A DNA stretch of 64,000 bases from DTCV01 sp964641155 (GCA_964641155.1 CAZXJO010000005.1:62001-126000), one strand, 5' to 3'; numbered from the stretch's first letter, positions 41,670 to 51,783 are shown. Made by a program: numbers and translations. Notes: a model not told the origin generated them from the sequence alone.

Positions 41670-43160
41670 GTGGTCTCCCTGAGAAAGCTACTACGCATGG
41701 ATGCCTCAGAACTTCTCACACTGTTTCAATCAGATCCCAACCTAATCGATGAGTATGTTGCAAAGACGTACGAAGTGATCGAGAAGGTCGAAGACAAGGT
41801 AAAGTCATACATAACTTTAAGACCGCTGGATGACGTGTTGGCCGAGTGTAAATCACTCCATGAAAAAATTGCGGGGGGGTTTAAAGGTAGGCTAACGGGG
41901 CTCCTAATAGCTGTTAAGGACGTAATAGTGACTAAGGGTTTGAGGACTACGTGCGCGTCTAAGATGCTAATGGATTTCGTACCACCGTACAACGCCACCG
42001 TCATTGAGAGGATCGTTAGGGAGGGGGGAATTATAATCGGTAAAACAAATATGGACGAATTCGCTATGGGTTCCACCACCGAAAACAGCTCTTTCTTCCC
42101 CACCCGTAATCCTTGGGACCTAAGCAGGGTTCCAGGCGGCTCTTCAGGAGGTAGCGCTGCAGCTGTGTCCGCATACGAGGCGTCAATGGCTTTAGGAAGT
42201 GATACGGGCGGTTCGATCAGACTTCCAGCAGCTTACACAGGTACCGTGGGTTTGAAACCTACTTACGGCTTGGTAAGCAGGTACGGCTTAATATCCTACG
42301 GTACTAGCTTAGAGCAGATAGGGCCTATAGCCAGGAACGTAAGTGACCTGGCCCTCCTCCTAAGCGTTATATCGGGTCATGACCCGCGTGACAGTACCTC
42401 ACTATACGTTGAGAATGTGGACTACACCACTTTCGCAAGACCCGTGGTACTGAAGAAATACAGAATCGCGGTTTTGAGGGAATGCGTTAGCGAAGGCGTT
42501 GATAAACCGGTTGTGGCATCCATCAATAAGAGTATAAGAAAGTTGGAGAACGAAGGATTTGAAATTTCTGAGGTGAACGTTCCAGCCATAAAATACGCAT
42601 TACCGGCCTACTACATAATAGCTATGGCTGAAGCCAGCTCAAACCTGGCTAGATATGATGGAATAAGGTACGGCTACCACGTGGAGGTCGAAGGCAAATT
42701 GTGGGAGGAGGTTTATTCAGAGGTCAGAAGCGATGGCTTCGGTATGGAGGTCAAGAAGAGGATCCTGTTGGGGACGTTCGTGTTAAGTGCAGGCTACTAT
42801 GATCAGTACTACTTGAAAGCGTCTAAGGTCAGGAAATTACTGCTGGACGAATTCACGAAGATTTTCACCCACTACGACGCGGTCGTCACCCCTACATCCC
42901 CCACGCTACCGCCAAAGCTGGGGGAAGCCGTTTCAGACCCGTTAAAGCTTTACCTATCCGACATATTCACCTCCGCTGCCAACTTGGTCGGCTTACCCGC
43001 TATTTCAGTACCGGCAGACGTCGTTGACGGTTTACCGGTTGGGATGCAGTTCATAGGGCCTAGGCTAGGTGAGGGGTCACTAATAAATATCGCATATATA
43101 CATGAGCTTAAATCAGGTATGAGGGACTTAATCCCGCCCACGGTGATGCCTTATGTCTGA
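41670..43160 (+). CDS. gatA: Asp/Glu-tRNA amidotransferase subunit A
   Basis: Amidase subunit that releases ammonia from glutamine. 496 residues with the amidase signature GGSSGGSAAAVSA, the Ser-cisSer-Lys catalytic set (Lys in IAVKDVI, Ser in GSDTGGSIRLPA) and GLKPTYGLVSRYGLI. The GTG at 41670 directly abuts the gatC stop. Confidence 0.97.
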   Translation: MVSLRKLLRMDASELLTLFQSDPNLIDEYVAKTYEVIEKVEDKVKSYITLRPLDDVLAECKSLHEKIAGGFKGRLTGLLIAVKDVIVTKGLRTTCASKMLMDFVPPYNATVIERIVREGGIIIGKTNMDEFAMGSTTENSSFFPTRNPWDLSRVPGGSSGGSAAAVSAYEASMALGSDTGGSIRLPAAYTGTVGLKPTYGLVSRYGLISYGTSLEQIGPIARNVSDLALLLSVISGHDPRDSTSLYVENVDYTTFARPVVLKKYRIAVLRECVSEGVDKPVVASINKSIRKLENEGFEISEVNVPAIKYALPAYYIIAMAEASSNLARYDGIRYGYHVEVEGKLWEEVYSEVRSDGFGMEVKKRILLGTFVLSAGYYDQYYLKASKVRKLLLDEFTKIFTHYDAVVTPTSPTLPPKLGEAVSDPLKLYLSDIFTSAANLVGLPAISVPADVVDGLPVGMQFIGPRLGEGSLINIAYIHELKSGMRDLIPPTVMPYV

Positions 43161-44625
43161 CCTCGACGTTAAGATAGGTTTGGAAATACATGTGCAGATA
43201 ACGTCTCTAAAGTCTAAACTTTTCTGCTCATGTCCTTCCGATTATAGGGGGAAGCCCCCGAACACGAACGTGTGTCCTACATGTCTAGGCCTGCCCGGCT
43301 CGTTACCGGTTCTCAACGTCGAAGCTTTAAGGGCTGGTTTGATGGTGGCTCTAGCACTTAAATGTACCATAAGTGATGTGCTGATCTTCTCGCGGAAGCA
43401 TTACTTCTACCCTGACCTAGTTAAGAACTACCAGATATCTCAGCATGATGGTGTGGGTAGTGTCGCAATCGCCAGGAACGGCGTAATCACGATCAACTCT
43501 GATGGGAAGACCAAGAACGTCAGGATACGTAGGATCAACATCGAGGAAGACCCTGGGAAGCTTATCTACCCAACCGGGTCCTTACTGACCAGTAAATACA
43601 CTCTAATCGATTACAATAGGTCCGGGATCGCGTTACTTGAAATCGTCAGCGAACCCGACCTAACCACGCCTAAAGAAGCTAGGTCGTTCGTGGATAAGTT
43701 GCGCTCCATGCTCGAACATATGGGTTTAGTAAACCCTGAGTTGGAAGGTTCCCTAAGGGTTGACGCTAACATCTCATTAGCAGGGGGCTCCAGAGTTGAA
43801 ATCAAGAACATTGGCTCATCTAAAGATGTGGAGAGGGCCTTAACGTACGAGATCATTAGGCAGAGTAGGGCATTAGAACACGGGGAGGTGGTTAGGAGGG
43901 AGACTAGGCACTGGGACGATGTGAAGAAGGTCACAGTACCTGCTAGGGTTAAGGAAACTGAAGAGGATTACAGATACTTCCCAGACCCCGACCTACCACC
44001 GATTAAGGTTCCGGCAAGCTTGATTGAGGAAATAAGGTCTGCAATGCCCGAACTTCCTGACCAACGTGTTGAAAGGTTCTTGAAAATGTATGGGTTGAGC
44101 GAATACCTGGCCAACGTACTGGTGGCCGAGAAGGTTTTAGCCGACTACTTCGAGGAGTGTGTTAAGCATTGCGGAGAGCCCGAACTTGTGGGCAACATAG
44201 TCATTAACGACTTCAAGCGATGGGTTGATGAACTAGACCTAGGCATGAACGACGCTATGAAGAGCCTCCCACCAGCTGATTTATGCCAACTAGTAGAACT
44301 CCTAAGGAAGAACGTCATCAACATTAAGATCTTGAAGGAGGTCATACCCAAGGTCTTAAAATCGGGTAAAAGCGTGAACACCGTAATTTATGAGGAAGGC
44401 TACATCGACATATCAGATCAGAACTTGTTGATGAGGATAGTGGACGAAGTAATTCAAGAAAACCCCAAAGCTGTTGAGGACGCATTAACCAATCCTAAAG
44501 CTATTAACTACTTAGTCGGCCAGGTCATGAGGAAGACCAAGGGCAGGGCTAACCCGGACCTTACCAATAAAGTGTTAATAAAGAAGTTAAATGAATTAGT
44601 TAAGGCATCAAGCAATGCTGATTAA
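43153..44625 (+). CDS. gatB: Asp/Glu-tRNA amidotransferase subunit B
   Basis: Kinase/transamidase subunit that activates the misacylated tRNA. 490 residues: KIGLEIHVQITS, zinc-site cysteines CSCP and CPTC, YFYPDLVKNYQISQ, and the C-terminal YqeY-like tail. Archaea usually amidate Glu-tRNA-Gln with GatDE, so this complex more likely serves Asn-tRNA. Overlaps gatA by 8 bases and the phosphatase gene by 11. Confidence 0.97.
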   Translation: MSDLDVKIGLEIHVQITSLKSKLFCSCPSDYRGKPPNTNVCPTCLGLPGSLPVLNVEALRAGLMVALALKCTISDVLIFSRKHYFYPDLVKNYQISQHDGVGSVAIARNGVITINSDGKTKNVRIRRINIEEDPGKLIYPTGSLLTSKYTLIDYNRSGIALLEIVSEPDLTTPKEARSFVDKLRSMLEHMGLVNPELEGSLRVDANISLAGGSRVEIKNIGSSKDVERALTYEIIRQSRALEHGEVVRRETRHWDDVKKVTVPARVKETEEDYRYFPDPDLPPIKVPASLIEEIRSAMPELPDQRVERFLKMYGLSEYLANVLVAEKVLADYFEECVKHCGEPELVGNIVINDFKRWVDELDLGMNDAMKSLPPADLCQLVELLRKNVINIKILKEVIPKVLKSGKSVNTVIYEEGYIDISDQNLLMRIVDEVIQENPKAVEDALTNPKAINYLVGQVMRKTKGRANPDLTNKVLIKKLNELVKASSNAD

Positions 44626-45538
44626 CTCCGTCGAAGACCTGTTAAATAATAAGGCATTTGACGTCAGTAGCGTCAACAGGCTGATAAGTGACGTATCCGA
44701 GGTCCTTAACGAGGAACGTCGAAGACATGATGGTCTCATAAACATACGCCAACCTCAGAGCCCCTTCCTGGTCGTAGGTGACCTGCATGGAGACCTGAGG
44801 TCGCTGATGTTTATCCTGAAATTCGCGGAGAGGTCCGGAATTCACAACATGGTCTTCTTAGGTGATTACGTTGACCGCGGTGAAAATCAGGTTGAAACCC
44901 TCCTCACCGTACTCTACATCAAGCTGAGGTACCCTGAGGACGTATTCCTGTTAAGAGGTAATCACGAACCCCCCGAATTCCTCCCGGTCTATCCACATGA
45001 TTTCCCGGTAGAGCTCAGGCATAGGTACGGGGCCATCCACGGGATCAGGCTGTACTCTAGGCTTAAGGAGGTGTTTCAACTAATGCCCCATGCACTGATT
45101 TTCGGCAACACAGCCCTACTACTTCACGGTGGCCCCCCAACACATAACATTCGTAACTCATCCACAGTAAGTGAATACCTGATAGGCGGAGACGAGGCTG
45201 AAAGACTTAAAATCCTTGAGGAAGTGCTTTGGAACGACCCGACCGAAGATGTGCCTTACGTGAGACCCTCATATCGAGGTGCTGGCTACCTCTTCGGCCA
45301 CAAAATTACTGAGTCGGCATTAAGCATAACTAAGACTGCGGTGGTCGTTAGGGGACATGAACCTTGCCTCGAGGGATTTAAAACAAACCACGGCGGTAAA
45401 GTAATTACCATCTTCAGCCGTTTGGGTCCTCCTTACTACAACACGCATGCCTCCTTCATGATACTAACGCCTAATTCCACGCCTGAAGAATTAGCTTCCG
45501 ATAAATCCGTAATTAAGTTTACCTCAGAAGGCATCTAG
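44615..45538 (+). CDS. PPP-family Ser/Thr protein phosphatase (PP1-arch type)
   Basis: Two-metal phosphoprotein phosphatase of 307 residues. All three signatures are present: GDLHGD, GDYVDRG and LRGNHEP, plus a metal-binding His in LHGGP and RGHEP. The ATG lies inside the end of gatB, so the two are coupled. The physiological targets are unknown. Confidence 0.94.
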   Translation: MLINSVEDLLNNKAFDVSSVNRLISDVSEVLNEERRRHDGLINIRQPQSPFLVVGDLHGDLRSLMFILKFAERSGIHNMVFLGDYVDRGENQVETLLTVLYIKLRYPEDVFLLRGNHEPPEFLPVYPHDFPVELRHRYGAIHGIRLYSRLKEVFQLMPHALIFGNTALLLHGGPPTHNIRNSSTVSEYLIGGDEAERLKILEEVLWNDPTEDVPYVRPSYRGAGYLFGHKITESALSITKTAVVVRGHEPCLEGFKTNHGGKVITIFSRLGPPYYNTHASFMILTPNSTPEELASDKSVIKFTSEGI

Positions 45539-45572
45539 GCGTTCAACCTGCTGGTAGATGTCTTATCATAGT

Positions 45573-45596
45573 CTTAAAGCTTATTATACGCTTAAG
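45573..45596 (+). promoter_or_regulatory. Promoter with inverted repeat before the disulfide oxidoreductase gene
   Basis: CTTAAAGC and GCTTAAG flank TTATTATA, the likely TATA box, about 35 bases before the ATG. The arms pair with one extra A. A redox-responsive repressor site is possible. Confidence 0.4.
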
Positions 45597-45619
45597 CATC
45601 TATAGCGTAGTGGGTGGAA

Positions 45620-46339
45620 ATGGTGGATTACAGCATTAGGGAAATGTTTGAGGTAAGGTTTTCGGAGGAGGACCTAGAAGCCCTCAGAAACGTTTTAGCG
45701 GATATGAAGGCACCTGTGGATATCTTAACCTTTGTGGGAGACATATGCGCCTTCTGCAGTGACACGGTTAAACTTGTCGATATACTAGCCTCTCTAAGCC
45801 CTAAGGACGGTGGGGACAGGTTAATACGCCACTACACATATCATTACAAGAAAGATGGGGCTGAGAAGTTCAAAAAGTATGGAATTACGAGAGTGCCCAC
45901 GGTGGTGTTATTGGATGGACAGATCAGATATACCGGGATGCCGGCCGGTGAGGAGCTCAGAGGCTTTATCGAAACTATACTCAGAATAAGCAATGGTAAT
46001 AGCGGACTCTCCGAGAAGGTAGCGAACCTACTCAGTAAGGTCACAGGGAAAGTCCACATGGAAGTGATAGTAACCCCAACATGTCCGTACTGTCCGTACG
46101 CAGCGTTCCTCACCAACATGTTTGCATTCGAATCCTATAGGTCCAGTAACAGGAACGTGATTTCGGACATTGTCGAAGCCTACGAGAACCCCGACATAGC
46201 TGATAAGTACGGTGTGGTGAGCGTCCCTGCCATAGTCATTAACGGAGAAGTAGAATTCGTAGGGGTTCCAGACGAGACCGAGTTGCTGAGTAAGATCTAT
46301 GAGAAGTCTCAAAAAGGCTTCAGGCGCCCGTACTATTAA
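45620..46339 (+). CDS. pdo: Protein disulfide oxidoreductase (two thioredoxin folds)
   Basis: Thermophile-type oxidoreductase forming and isomerising cytosolic disulfides. Two thioredoxin domains: the first has CAFC (residues 43-46), the second CPYC (155-158). Each domain has a cis-Pro loop (RVPTVV and SVPAIV). 239 residues, a usual length. The ATG at 45620 is preferred over GTG at 45614, which is part of GGTGG. Its presence supports a disulfide-rich, thermophilic proteome. Confidence 0.95.
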   Translation: MVDYSIREMFEVRFSEEDLEALRNVLADMKAPVDILTFVGDICAFCSDTVKLVDILASLSPKDGGDRLIRHYTYHYKKDGAEKFKKYGITRVPTVVLLDGQIRYTGMPAGEELRGFIETILRISNGNSGLSEKVANLLSKVTGKVHMEVIVTPTCPYCPYAAFLTNMFAFESYRSSNRNVISDIVEAYENPDIADKYGVVSVPAIVINGEVEFVGVPDETELLSKIYEKSQKGFRRPYY

Positions 46340-46345
46340 CCGCTT

Positions 46346-48883
46346 TTAGTACTCGCAAGAGCGGCAGTCGCCTGCTTCCCCTTCACGGAGAATTGGCTGT
46401 GTCGGAGTTCTGAATCTCTCCCTTATCGCTTTCTTATCTTCCTGCTTACCGGCTTCAACCAGCTCCTCAGCCTCCCTAAAACTTTTACCTAATTCACGTT
46501 CTACCTCTTCTTTAGCTAACCTCTCAGCGATCTTCAATCCGAATTGAATTACTTGTCTAGTTTTGCTTTTATCCCTGTAAACTGTTATCCCCTTACACCC
46601 TAGCTTCCATGCCATGAGGTAAACGTTTCTTACGTCGTCCATGGTCGCCTCAGCCCTCATGTTTATGGTTTTACTGACACCTTGATCAGTCCATTGTTGC
46701 CAAACAGCCTGGTGCAGGACGTGCCATATTGGCTCTACATCATGCGCCGTCACGAATATTTTCCTGAGATTCCTAGGTATGAATGGGTTATGCGCCACAC
46801 TACCTGAGGTGGCGATGGTTTTAATTACCTCGGGTTCGTCAAGACCCACGTCCCTCATGTACTCTAAGAACAGTTGGTTGACCTCCGTAAACGTTCCTAC
46901 GGTTACCTGTCGGACAAAAGCTAAAGCGAAGATAGGCTCTATGCTTGAGGACGTACCAGCGATTATTGAGATTGTCCCAGTAGGTGCTATGCTCACTACG
47001 GTGGCGTTACGTAGCCCGTACTTAAGCATTTCCTCCCTAAGCGAGTTCCAGTCAACCTTAGGCCTCTCGGACACTATACGTTTAACATGATCTGACGGCG
47101 GCCACCCAGGAACGCTACTTAACTTTACTATGTCCTCAAGTCCCTTAACATCGGTCCATATGGGTTTGTAGAGCCTGGGGTCCCAGGCCGGGAACGGCCC
47201 CCTCTCCTTGGCTAGCTCGATACTGGAGAGATATGCGTTGTAGGCGATCCACTCGGAGAGGTGGTAAGCTAGGTACAACGCATCAACTGAATTGTAGGGG
47301 ATTCCTAGCTTCACTAACATGTGGGCCCAACCCATAACGCCTAAGCCCACCTTCCTGGACTTCTTGGTCTCCCTCTCAATCTGGGGGAGGGGGTATTTGT
47401 TCATGTCTATGACATTATCTAAGAACCTGATACATAGCTTGATGTCCTCAGCGAGCTCGTTCCATAGAATGGTGGGTTTCCCGTCGACATACCCTACGTA
47501 CATTTCCAGATTTATGGAGCCTAGGTTACATGACTCCCACTCACGGGCTGGGACCTCACCGCACGGGTTTGTGGCGTTTATCTTCCCTAAGTACCATATG
47601 GGATGCCTCCTATTAATAGTATCAATGAACAGAAGACCTGGGTCGCCGGATTCCCAGGCACCTCTAACTATCTCGTTAAATATCTCAACAGCGCTCAGCG
47701 TGGCAACCACGGCGTTCTCCTTCCGCGCGATCTCCATGGCCTCATCGTACGTTATTATTAATGACCTATCCAGGGGTATGGAACCACCTGCAGACTCTAA
47801 TTCCTCAATTATGTACTCCTGAACCCACTCCTCATCCATGTAGTACCTGGCCAACACCATAGCGTACATCCTAGAGTCGTTTACGCTGGGATTTAACGAC
47901 GTTAGACGCGGGTTAACTAGCTCCCATAGGGACCCCTCATCAACAGCCTTCATGAAAGAGTCATACACACCAACCGATATGTTGAAGTTCTGCAGGTTCA
48001 CGTCCTTTAACTTGCCGGACTTACTCCTTATGAACTTAAGGATGTCTGGGTGCCATACGTGTAGCACCCCCATGTTAGCACCCCTTCTCCTGCCTCCTTG
48101 CTTGATGACCTCCGTGGCGGCGTCGTACATCTTCATAAATGACACAGGGCCGGATGCCACTCCTGCAGTGCTGGCCACCACATCGCCTTCAGGTCTTAGC
48201 TCAGAGAATGAATACCCAGTACCACCACCCTGCTGATGTATGAGTGCTGAGGCCCTTAAGGAGTCCATAATGCCATCACCTTCTGGAGTCGTCAACGAGT
48301 CCCTCACAGGCAGGACGAAGCAGGCTGATAGCAATCCGAGCTTGGTGTTGGAGTTCATTAACGTGGGACTGTTGGGTACGAACTTACGGTTAATCATCAG
48401 CTCGAAGAACTTTTCGGAGTAGACGTCTGCCTTGCCTCCCTCACAGCTCGCGATGTACTTAGCAACCCTCATGAAGAGCATCTTAGGCGTTTCCAAGTGC
48501 CTCAAAGTCCTTGGGTCTTTAAGCAGGTAACGGGACTCTAAAACCTTCAATGCTTGGAATGTGAAGTTAATATCCTCCTGACTAAAGGATCCCCACCCAC
48601 CCTTCCCGAACACATCATTGTACATCCTAGCTAACACGTATCTTCTGGCAGCCAACTCGAAGGAGGGGTTCTGGATCACCCTACCGGAGAGCCCCTTCTC
48701 GACAAGGTCTGAGATGTATTTAGAGGTAACACTTTCCTTACCCTTAATACCTTCTAAAACCTCATCCAAGACCTCGTCTATGTAGCTCTCTAAGTTGCAT
48801 GCCGCAAGCGCCTTAACGATCGAATCCCTTAACTTGATTATGCTTAAATTCTCTACCCTACCGTCCTTCTTCAACACCTTCAC
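46346..48883 (-). CDS. nrdJ: Adenosylcobalamin-dependent ribonucleotide reductase (class II)
   Basis: Reduces ribonucleotides to deoxyribonucleotides with a B12-derived radical, independent of oxygen. 845 residues. An N-terminal ATP-cone (VLKKDGRVENL onward, about 90 residues) is followed by the ten-stranded barrel with SACFVLPV, NPCGE with CNLGSINLE, and APTGTISIIAGTSSSIEP. The C-terminal redox pair is CRSC. No intein. The annotated start is a GTG at 48883, but the Shine-Dalgarno GAGGTG is better placed for an ATT about 20 bases upstream (see findings). No B12 riboswitch was seen. Confidence 0.95.
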   Translation of the reverse strand: MKVLKKDGRVENLSIIKLRDSIVKALAACNLESYIDEVLDEVLEGIKGKESVTSKYISDLVEKGLSGRVIQNPSFELAARRYVLARMYNDVFGKGGWGSFSQEDINFTFQALKVLESRYLLKDPRTLRHLETPKMLFMRVAKYIASCEGGKADVYSEKFFELMINRKFVPNSPTLMNSNTKLGLLSACFVLPVRDSLTTPEGDGIMDSLRASALIHQQGGGTGYSFSELRPEGDVVASTAGVASGPVSFMKMYDAATEVIKQGGRRRGANMGVLHVWHPDILKFIRSKSGKLKDVNLQNFNISVGVYDSFMKAVDEGSLWELVNPRLTSLNPSVNDSRMYAMVLARYYMDEEWVQEYIIEELESAGGSIPLDRSLIITYDEAMEIARKENAVVATLSAVEIFNEIVRGAWESGDPGLLFIDTINRRHPIWYLGKINATNPCGEVPAREWESCNLGSINLEMYVGYVDGKPTILWNELAEDIKLCIRFLDNVIDMNKYPLPQIERETKKSRKVGLGVMGWAHMLVKLGIPYNSVDALYLAYHLSEWIAYNAYLSSIELAKERGPFPAWDPRLYKPIWTDVKGLEDIVKLSSVPGWPPSDHVKRIVSERPKVDWNSLREEMLKYGLRNATVVSIAPTGTISIIAGTSSSIEPIFALAFVRQVTVGTFTEVNQLFLEYMRDVGLDEPEVIKTIATSGSVAHNPFIPRNLRKIFVTAHDVEPIWHVLHQAVWQQWTDQGVSKTINMRAEATMDDVRNVYLMAWKLGCKGITVYRDKSKTRQVIQFGLKIAERLAKEEVERELGKSFREAEELVEAGKQEDKKAIRERFRTPTQPILREGEAGDCRSCEY

Positions 48884-48995
48884 TTGAGATGCTAAGGATG
48901 TAATGCCTCACTCACCTCGTAAGTATCCTTGTTTTTCCGGTTCATATATTACATCGATAATGGAGTCAAAAACCCTTTTGAGTTCCAGTATTACC

Positions 48996-50129
48996 CTACA
49001 CCGCCTTGAACTTATCACACCACGACTCATAAACCTTGATTGCCTCCTTACTGACACTCGGTTTTCTATCCTTAATGACTTCGATAAAGTCATCCAAGGA
49101 CACACCCCTCGGGTCGCCTAAGCCGCCATTTCTCTCGAATAGTTCCTTGACCGTTCTCAGATGAGCTGCCATAACTATGTCTCTTACGTCACTGCTTGTG
49201 TAACCCTCTAACATATCGGCGAGCTTTTCGAGGTCTACGTCAGGCGATAGTTTCAAACCCCTCGTATAAAGCTTCAGTAGCTCAACCCTAGCCTCCCTGT
49301 TAGGTAATGGAATGAAGATCCTCTTCTGGAATCTTCGTATGAACGCCTCATCAAGTCTCCACGGCTTGTTAGTAGCAGCTATAACATATATGAAGTACTT
49401 GAAGGTTTTGTCCAGGAGCCCGTCCATCTCCTTAAGGAATTGATTCCTGACCCTGACCTCACCGCCCACCTCACTATTATACGTACCTAAGAGGGAGTCA
49501 ACCTCATCGATGAATATGACGACAGGTTTACCCCCTTGCGCAACCTCCCTAGCTTTCTTGAAGATCTTAGCGACGTTCCTCTCCGCCTCACCGAGCCACT
49601 TAGACATAACTGATGCCGCATCTAAGTTTATGAACACTCCGTCAATCTCTGTAGCCACGGCGGCAGCCAGTAACGTCTTGCCACAACCAGGCGGGCCGAA
49701 AAGCAGTATCCCCCTATGCCAACCAAGTGGAAACAGTTCAGGCCTTAACGTCGGGTAAATAATAGCTTCTTTAACGGCCTCCTTAGCCTCAGTTAAATCA
49801 GCTATGTCGTTAAAGGTTACACCCGGCTTCTCCTTAAACACCACCTCATTAAACACATCGTCACCGTTGGACTGACCATAATGCGGTGAGGAAGCCACTA
49901 ACTTCATCGACTCGAGATCCTTAATCCTCTTTTCATACTCTTTTATCCACTGCCTGTATACGTTGGTTAAACCGCCATCCGGGTATAAAGCTACTATCTT
50001 CCTAATGACCTCGACAGCCTTCCTGTAATTCTTAATTGCATCGTCGAACTTACCTTCTCTATCATACCTCACAGCTTGAATGGCGTATTGCCTCGCCATC
50101 CCTTCAAGGTACTCGTAGGACTGGCTCAA
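48996..50129 (-). CDS. cdvC: CdvC, Vps4-like AAA ATPase of cell division
   Basis: Disassembles CdvB filaments during division. The MIT domain (residues 1-75, YAIQAVRYDREGKFDDAIKNY) binds the CdvB tail. The AAA domain has Walker A GPPGCGKT (145-152), Walker B VIFIDEVDS and arginine-finger RRFQKR. 377 residues. TTG start with GGTGG six bases before. It ends the cdvA-cdvB-cdvC unit. Confidence 0.97.
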   Translation of the reverse strand: MSQSYEYLEGMARQYAIQAVRYDREGKFDDAIKNYRKAVEVIRKIVALYPDGGLTNVYRQWIKEYEKRIKDLESMKLVASSPHYGQSNGDDVFNEVVFKEKPGVTFNDIADLTEAKEAVKEAIIYPTLRPELFPLGWHRGILLFGPPGCGKTLLAAAVATEIDGVFINLDAASVMSKWLGEAERNVAKIFKKAREVAQGGKPVVIFIDEVDSLLGTYNSEVGGEVRVRNQFLKEMDGLLDKTFKYFIYVIAATNKPWRLDEAFIRRFQKRIFIPLPNREARVELLKLYTRGLKLSPDVDLEKLADMLEGYTSSDVRDIVMAAHLRTVKELFERNGGLGDPRGVSLDDFIEVIKDRKPSVSKEAIKVYESWCDKFKAV

Positions 50130-50179
50130 TTAAATCCACCTTGAGGGGTATTCGTTGATGAATACCTTGACAACTAAAA

Positions 50180-51070
50180 CTAAAATGTGATTTTGTTTTT
50201 CTCTTTCAAAGATCTGAGTGCTTGAATTACCTCATCCTTACTCACGTTAAACTGCTTAGCAGCATCTGAGACATCGATAAACCCACCATGCGTTAGGATG
50301 TATTCAAGCACTCTATCCTCCAAGGAGTTGTTGACCGGCCGTGGGGGTTTCACCTCCCTACTGCTTGCGTTGCTTACCTTACTCGCCGCCGTCTGCGAAG
50401 TCCCACTAACTACTACTTTGAACTCGCCTGAGCCGGCTACCGACGTTTTAAGTAGTTCTTCAGGTATTTGAGGTAATGACTTACTGATCTTAGCCTCAGC
50501 CACCTCCTTAACTTCCTGAAGTATCTTTTGAGCCTCATCGGATAGGTCTAACATCTTGTCCTGCGATACCGTAGTGCCGGTGGTCGATAATATTAAGTTC
50601 CTAATCTCATTGGTCAAGACGTCTATACCTGTGGCAACTTCAGGTACGACGTTACTTACCTGTCCTTTAAGAACGTTCAGTATAGCTAACACCGAACCCA
50701 GTGCCAGGTTGATGTTACTGATCTCCTTAATAGTCTCGATACGCAGTATAGCCCTCTCCAACGCGAGTGCGGAGGTGTATATGTTGGTTATTATCTTTCT
50801 TATCTCGGCTAACTCGTTCACGTATATAGCGGCTTTCGGTTTATCACCCTTAACATATGCCGTGATCGCTGACCTGAAGAGGTCGTCGTGTCTGACCCTC
50901 AACCTACTTACGGTCTCCTCCAACATGTCCTTATACTCCCTGAGCTTGATAGCTATGTCTAAAATAGACCTCCTTAGACTCCTCCTACTGTTCCAGGCAG
51001 TTATATCGGTAAATATCCTGAAGATCTTGCTGAGCCCACCTGCAGGGTTGTTAGCTACGACGCTCACCAA
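50180..51070 (-). CDS. cdvB: CdvB, ESCRT-III-like division protein
   Basis: Forms the constricting filaments at mid-cell. The Snf7-like helical core covers residues 1-190. A linker carries the MIM2-like motif KPPRPVN for the CdvC MIT domain. A C-terminal winged helix (about 251-296, LEDRVLEYILTHGGFIDVSD) is expected to bind CdvA. 296 residues. TTG 51070 or GTG 51067 may start it. Confidence 0.97.
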   Translation of the reverse strand: MVSVVANNPAGGLSKIFRIFTDITAWNSRRSLRRSILDIAIKLREYKDMLEETVSRLRVRHDDLFRSAITAYVKGDKPKAAIYVNELAEIRKIITNIYTSALALERAILRIETIKEISNINLALGSVLAILNVLKGQVSNVVPEVATGIDVLTNEIRNLILSTTGTTVSQDKMLDLSDEAQKILQEVKEVAEAKISKSLPQIPEELLKTSVAGSGEFKVVVSGTSQTAASKVSNASSREVKPPRPVNNSLEDRVLEYILTHGGFIDVSDAAKQFNVSKDEVIQALRSLKEKNKITF

Positions 51071-51081
51071 TACTCCCTCTT

Positions 51082-51783
51082 CTAATGGTCAACTACCTGG
51101 ACCTGTATGGGTGCTTCAGACTTCGGCACTAACGGCAGCTGCGGAGGGGCCGTGGCTGTTAAAGGTGTTTTTGTCTCCGTCGGTTCTGCCTCTAACTTCT
51201 CAATTATATCTAAGTGTTTCTCGATGTCTTTCTTCTCATCCTGAGCCTTACTCTTGGACTGCCTTAAATAGTCAATCGATGTCTTGTACGACGTTTCGCT
51301 GACCTCGTTAGACATGTAGAGAACCATTAGGTTGGAGGTCGCCTTCTCCAACCTTATTATGTGGTCCTCGAGGTCGTTGATCCTCTGCCTCAACTTCATC
51401 TTGACCTCCTTAACCTTTTCCTTAATCCTGCTGAACTCCTTATCAAGCCTCCCCTTCATCTCTTCATATGCATGCCCAGGTATGTTGCCCTTCCTATACA
51501 ATTCCTCAACAGCCCTCATCCTCTTCCTAACCCTATCCAACTGATTTTCCACGTTGATCGCATCCACCTTCCACTCCTGAATCACCACGATACCGTCCGG
51601 AGTTAACTTCAGCCTATCACTATGTACTTGCTTATAGCTATCCTCATTTAAGGCGATCTCGACAGACTCAACACTTCCTGAGACATCGGCGTAAATACTT
51701 AGAAGTGTACCAACGAACCTACCATACTCATCCTTTATCTTCTGGCCCAAATACCTTTCAATTTGATCAACCGTAATCACCAT
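51082..51783 (-). CDS. cdvA: CdvA, membrane-recruiting division protein
   Basis: Binds membrane or DNA and recruits CdvB. A PRC-barrel-like domain (about residues 1-70) is followed by a long coiled coil (about 75-190) and a Pro-rich tail ending in PLVPKSEAPIQVQVVDH, the likely CdvB winged-helix-binding peptide. The ATG at 51783 follows GGTGG by five bases; ATG/other start at 51792 is less likely. Clustered cdvABC is typical of Thermoproteota. Confidence 0.95.
   Translation of the reverse strand: MVITVDQIERYLGQKIKDEYGRFVGTLLSIYADVSGSVESVEIALNEDSYKQVHSDRLKLTPDGIVVIQEWKVDAINVENQLDRVRKRMRAVEELYRKGNIPGHAYEEMKGRLDKEFSRIKEKVKEVKMKLRQRINDLEDHIIRLEKATSNLMVLYMSNEVSETSYKTSIDYLRQSKSKAQDEKKDIEKHLDIIEKLEAEPTETKTPLTATAPPQLPLVPKSEAPIQVQVVDH

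Noticed and set aside
48908..49105. 65-codon minus-strand frame between nrdJ and cdvC
   Set aside because: Mostly overlaps the cdvC C-terminus in another frame and lacks a Shine-Dalgarno; the rest covers the nrdJ promoter region.
50556..51302. 248-codon plus-strand frame opposite cdvB and cdvA
   Set aside because: Antisense shadow of two clearly conserved genes; no start signal.
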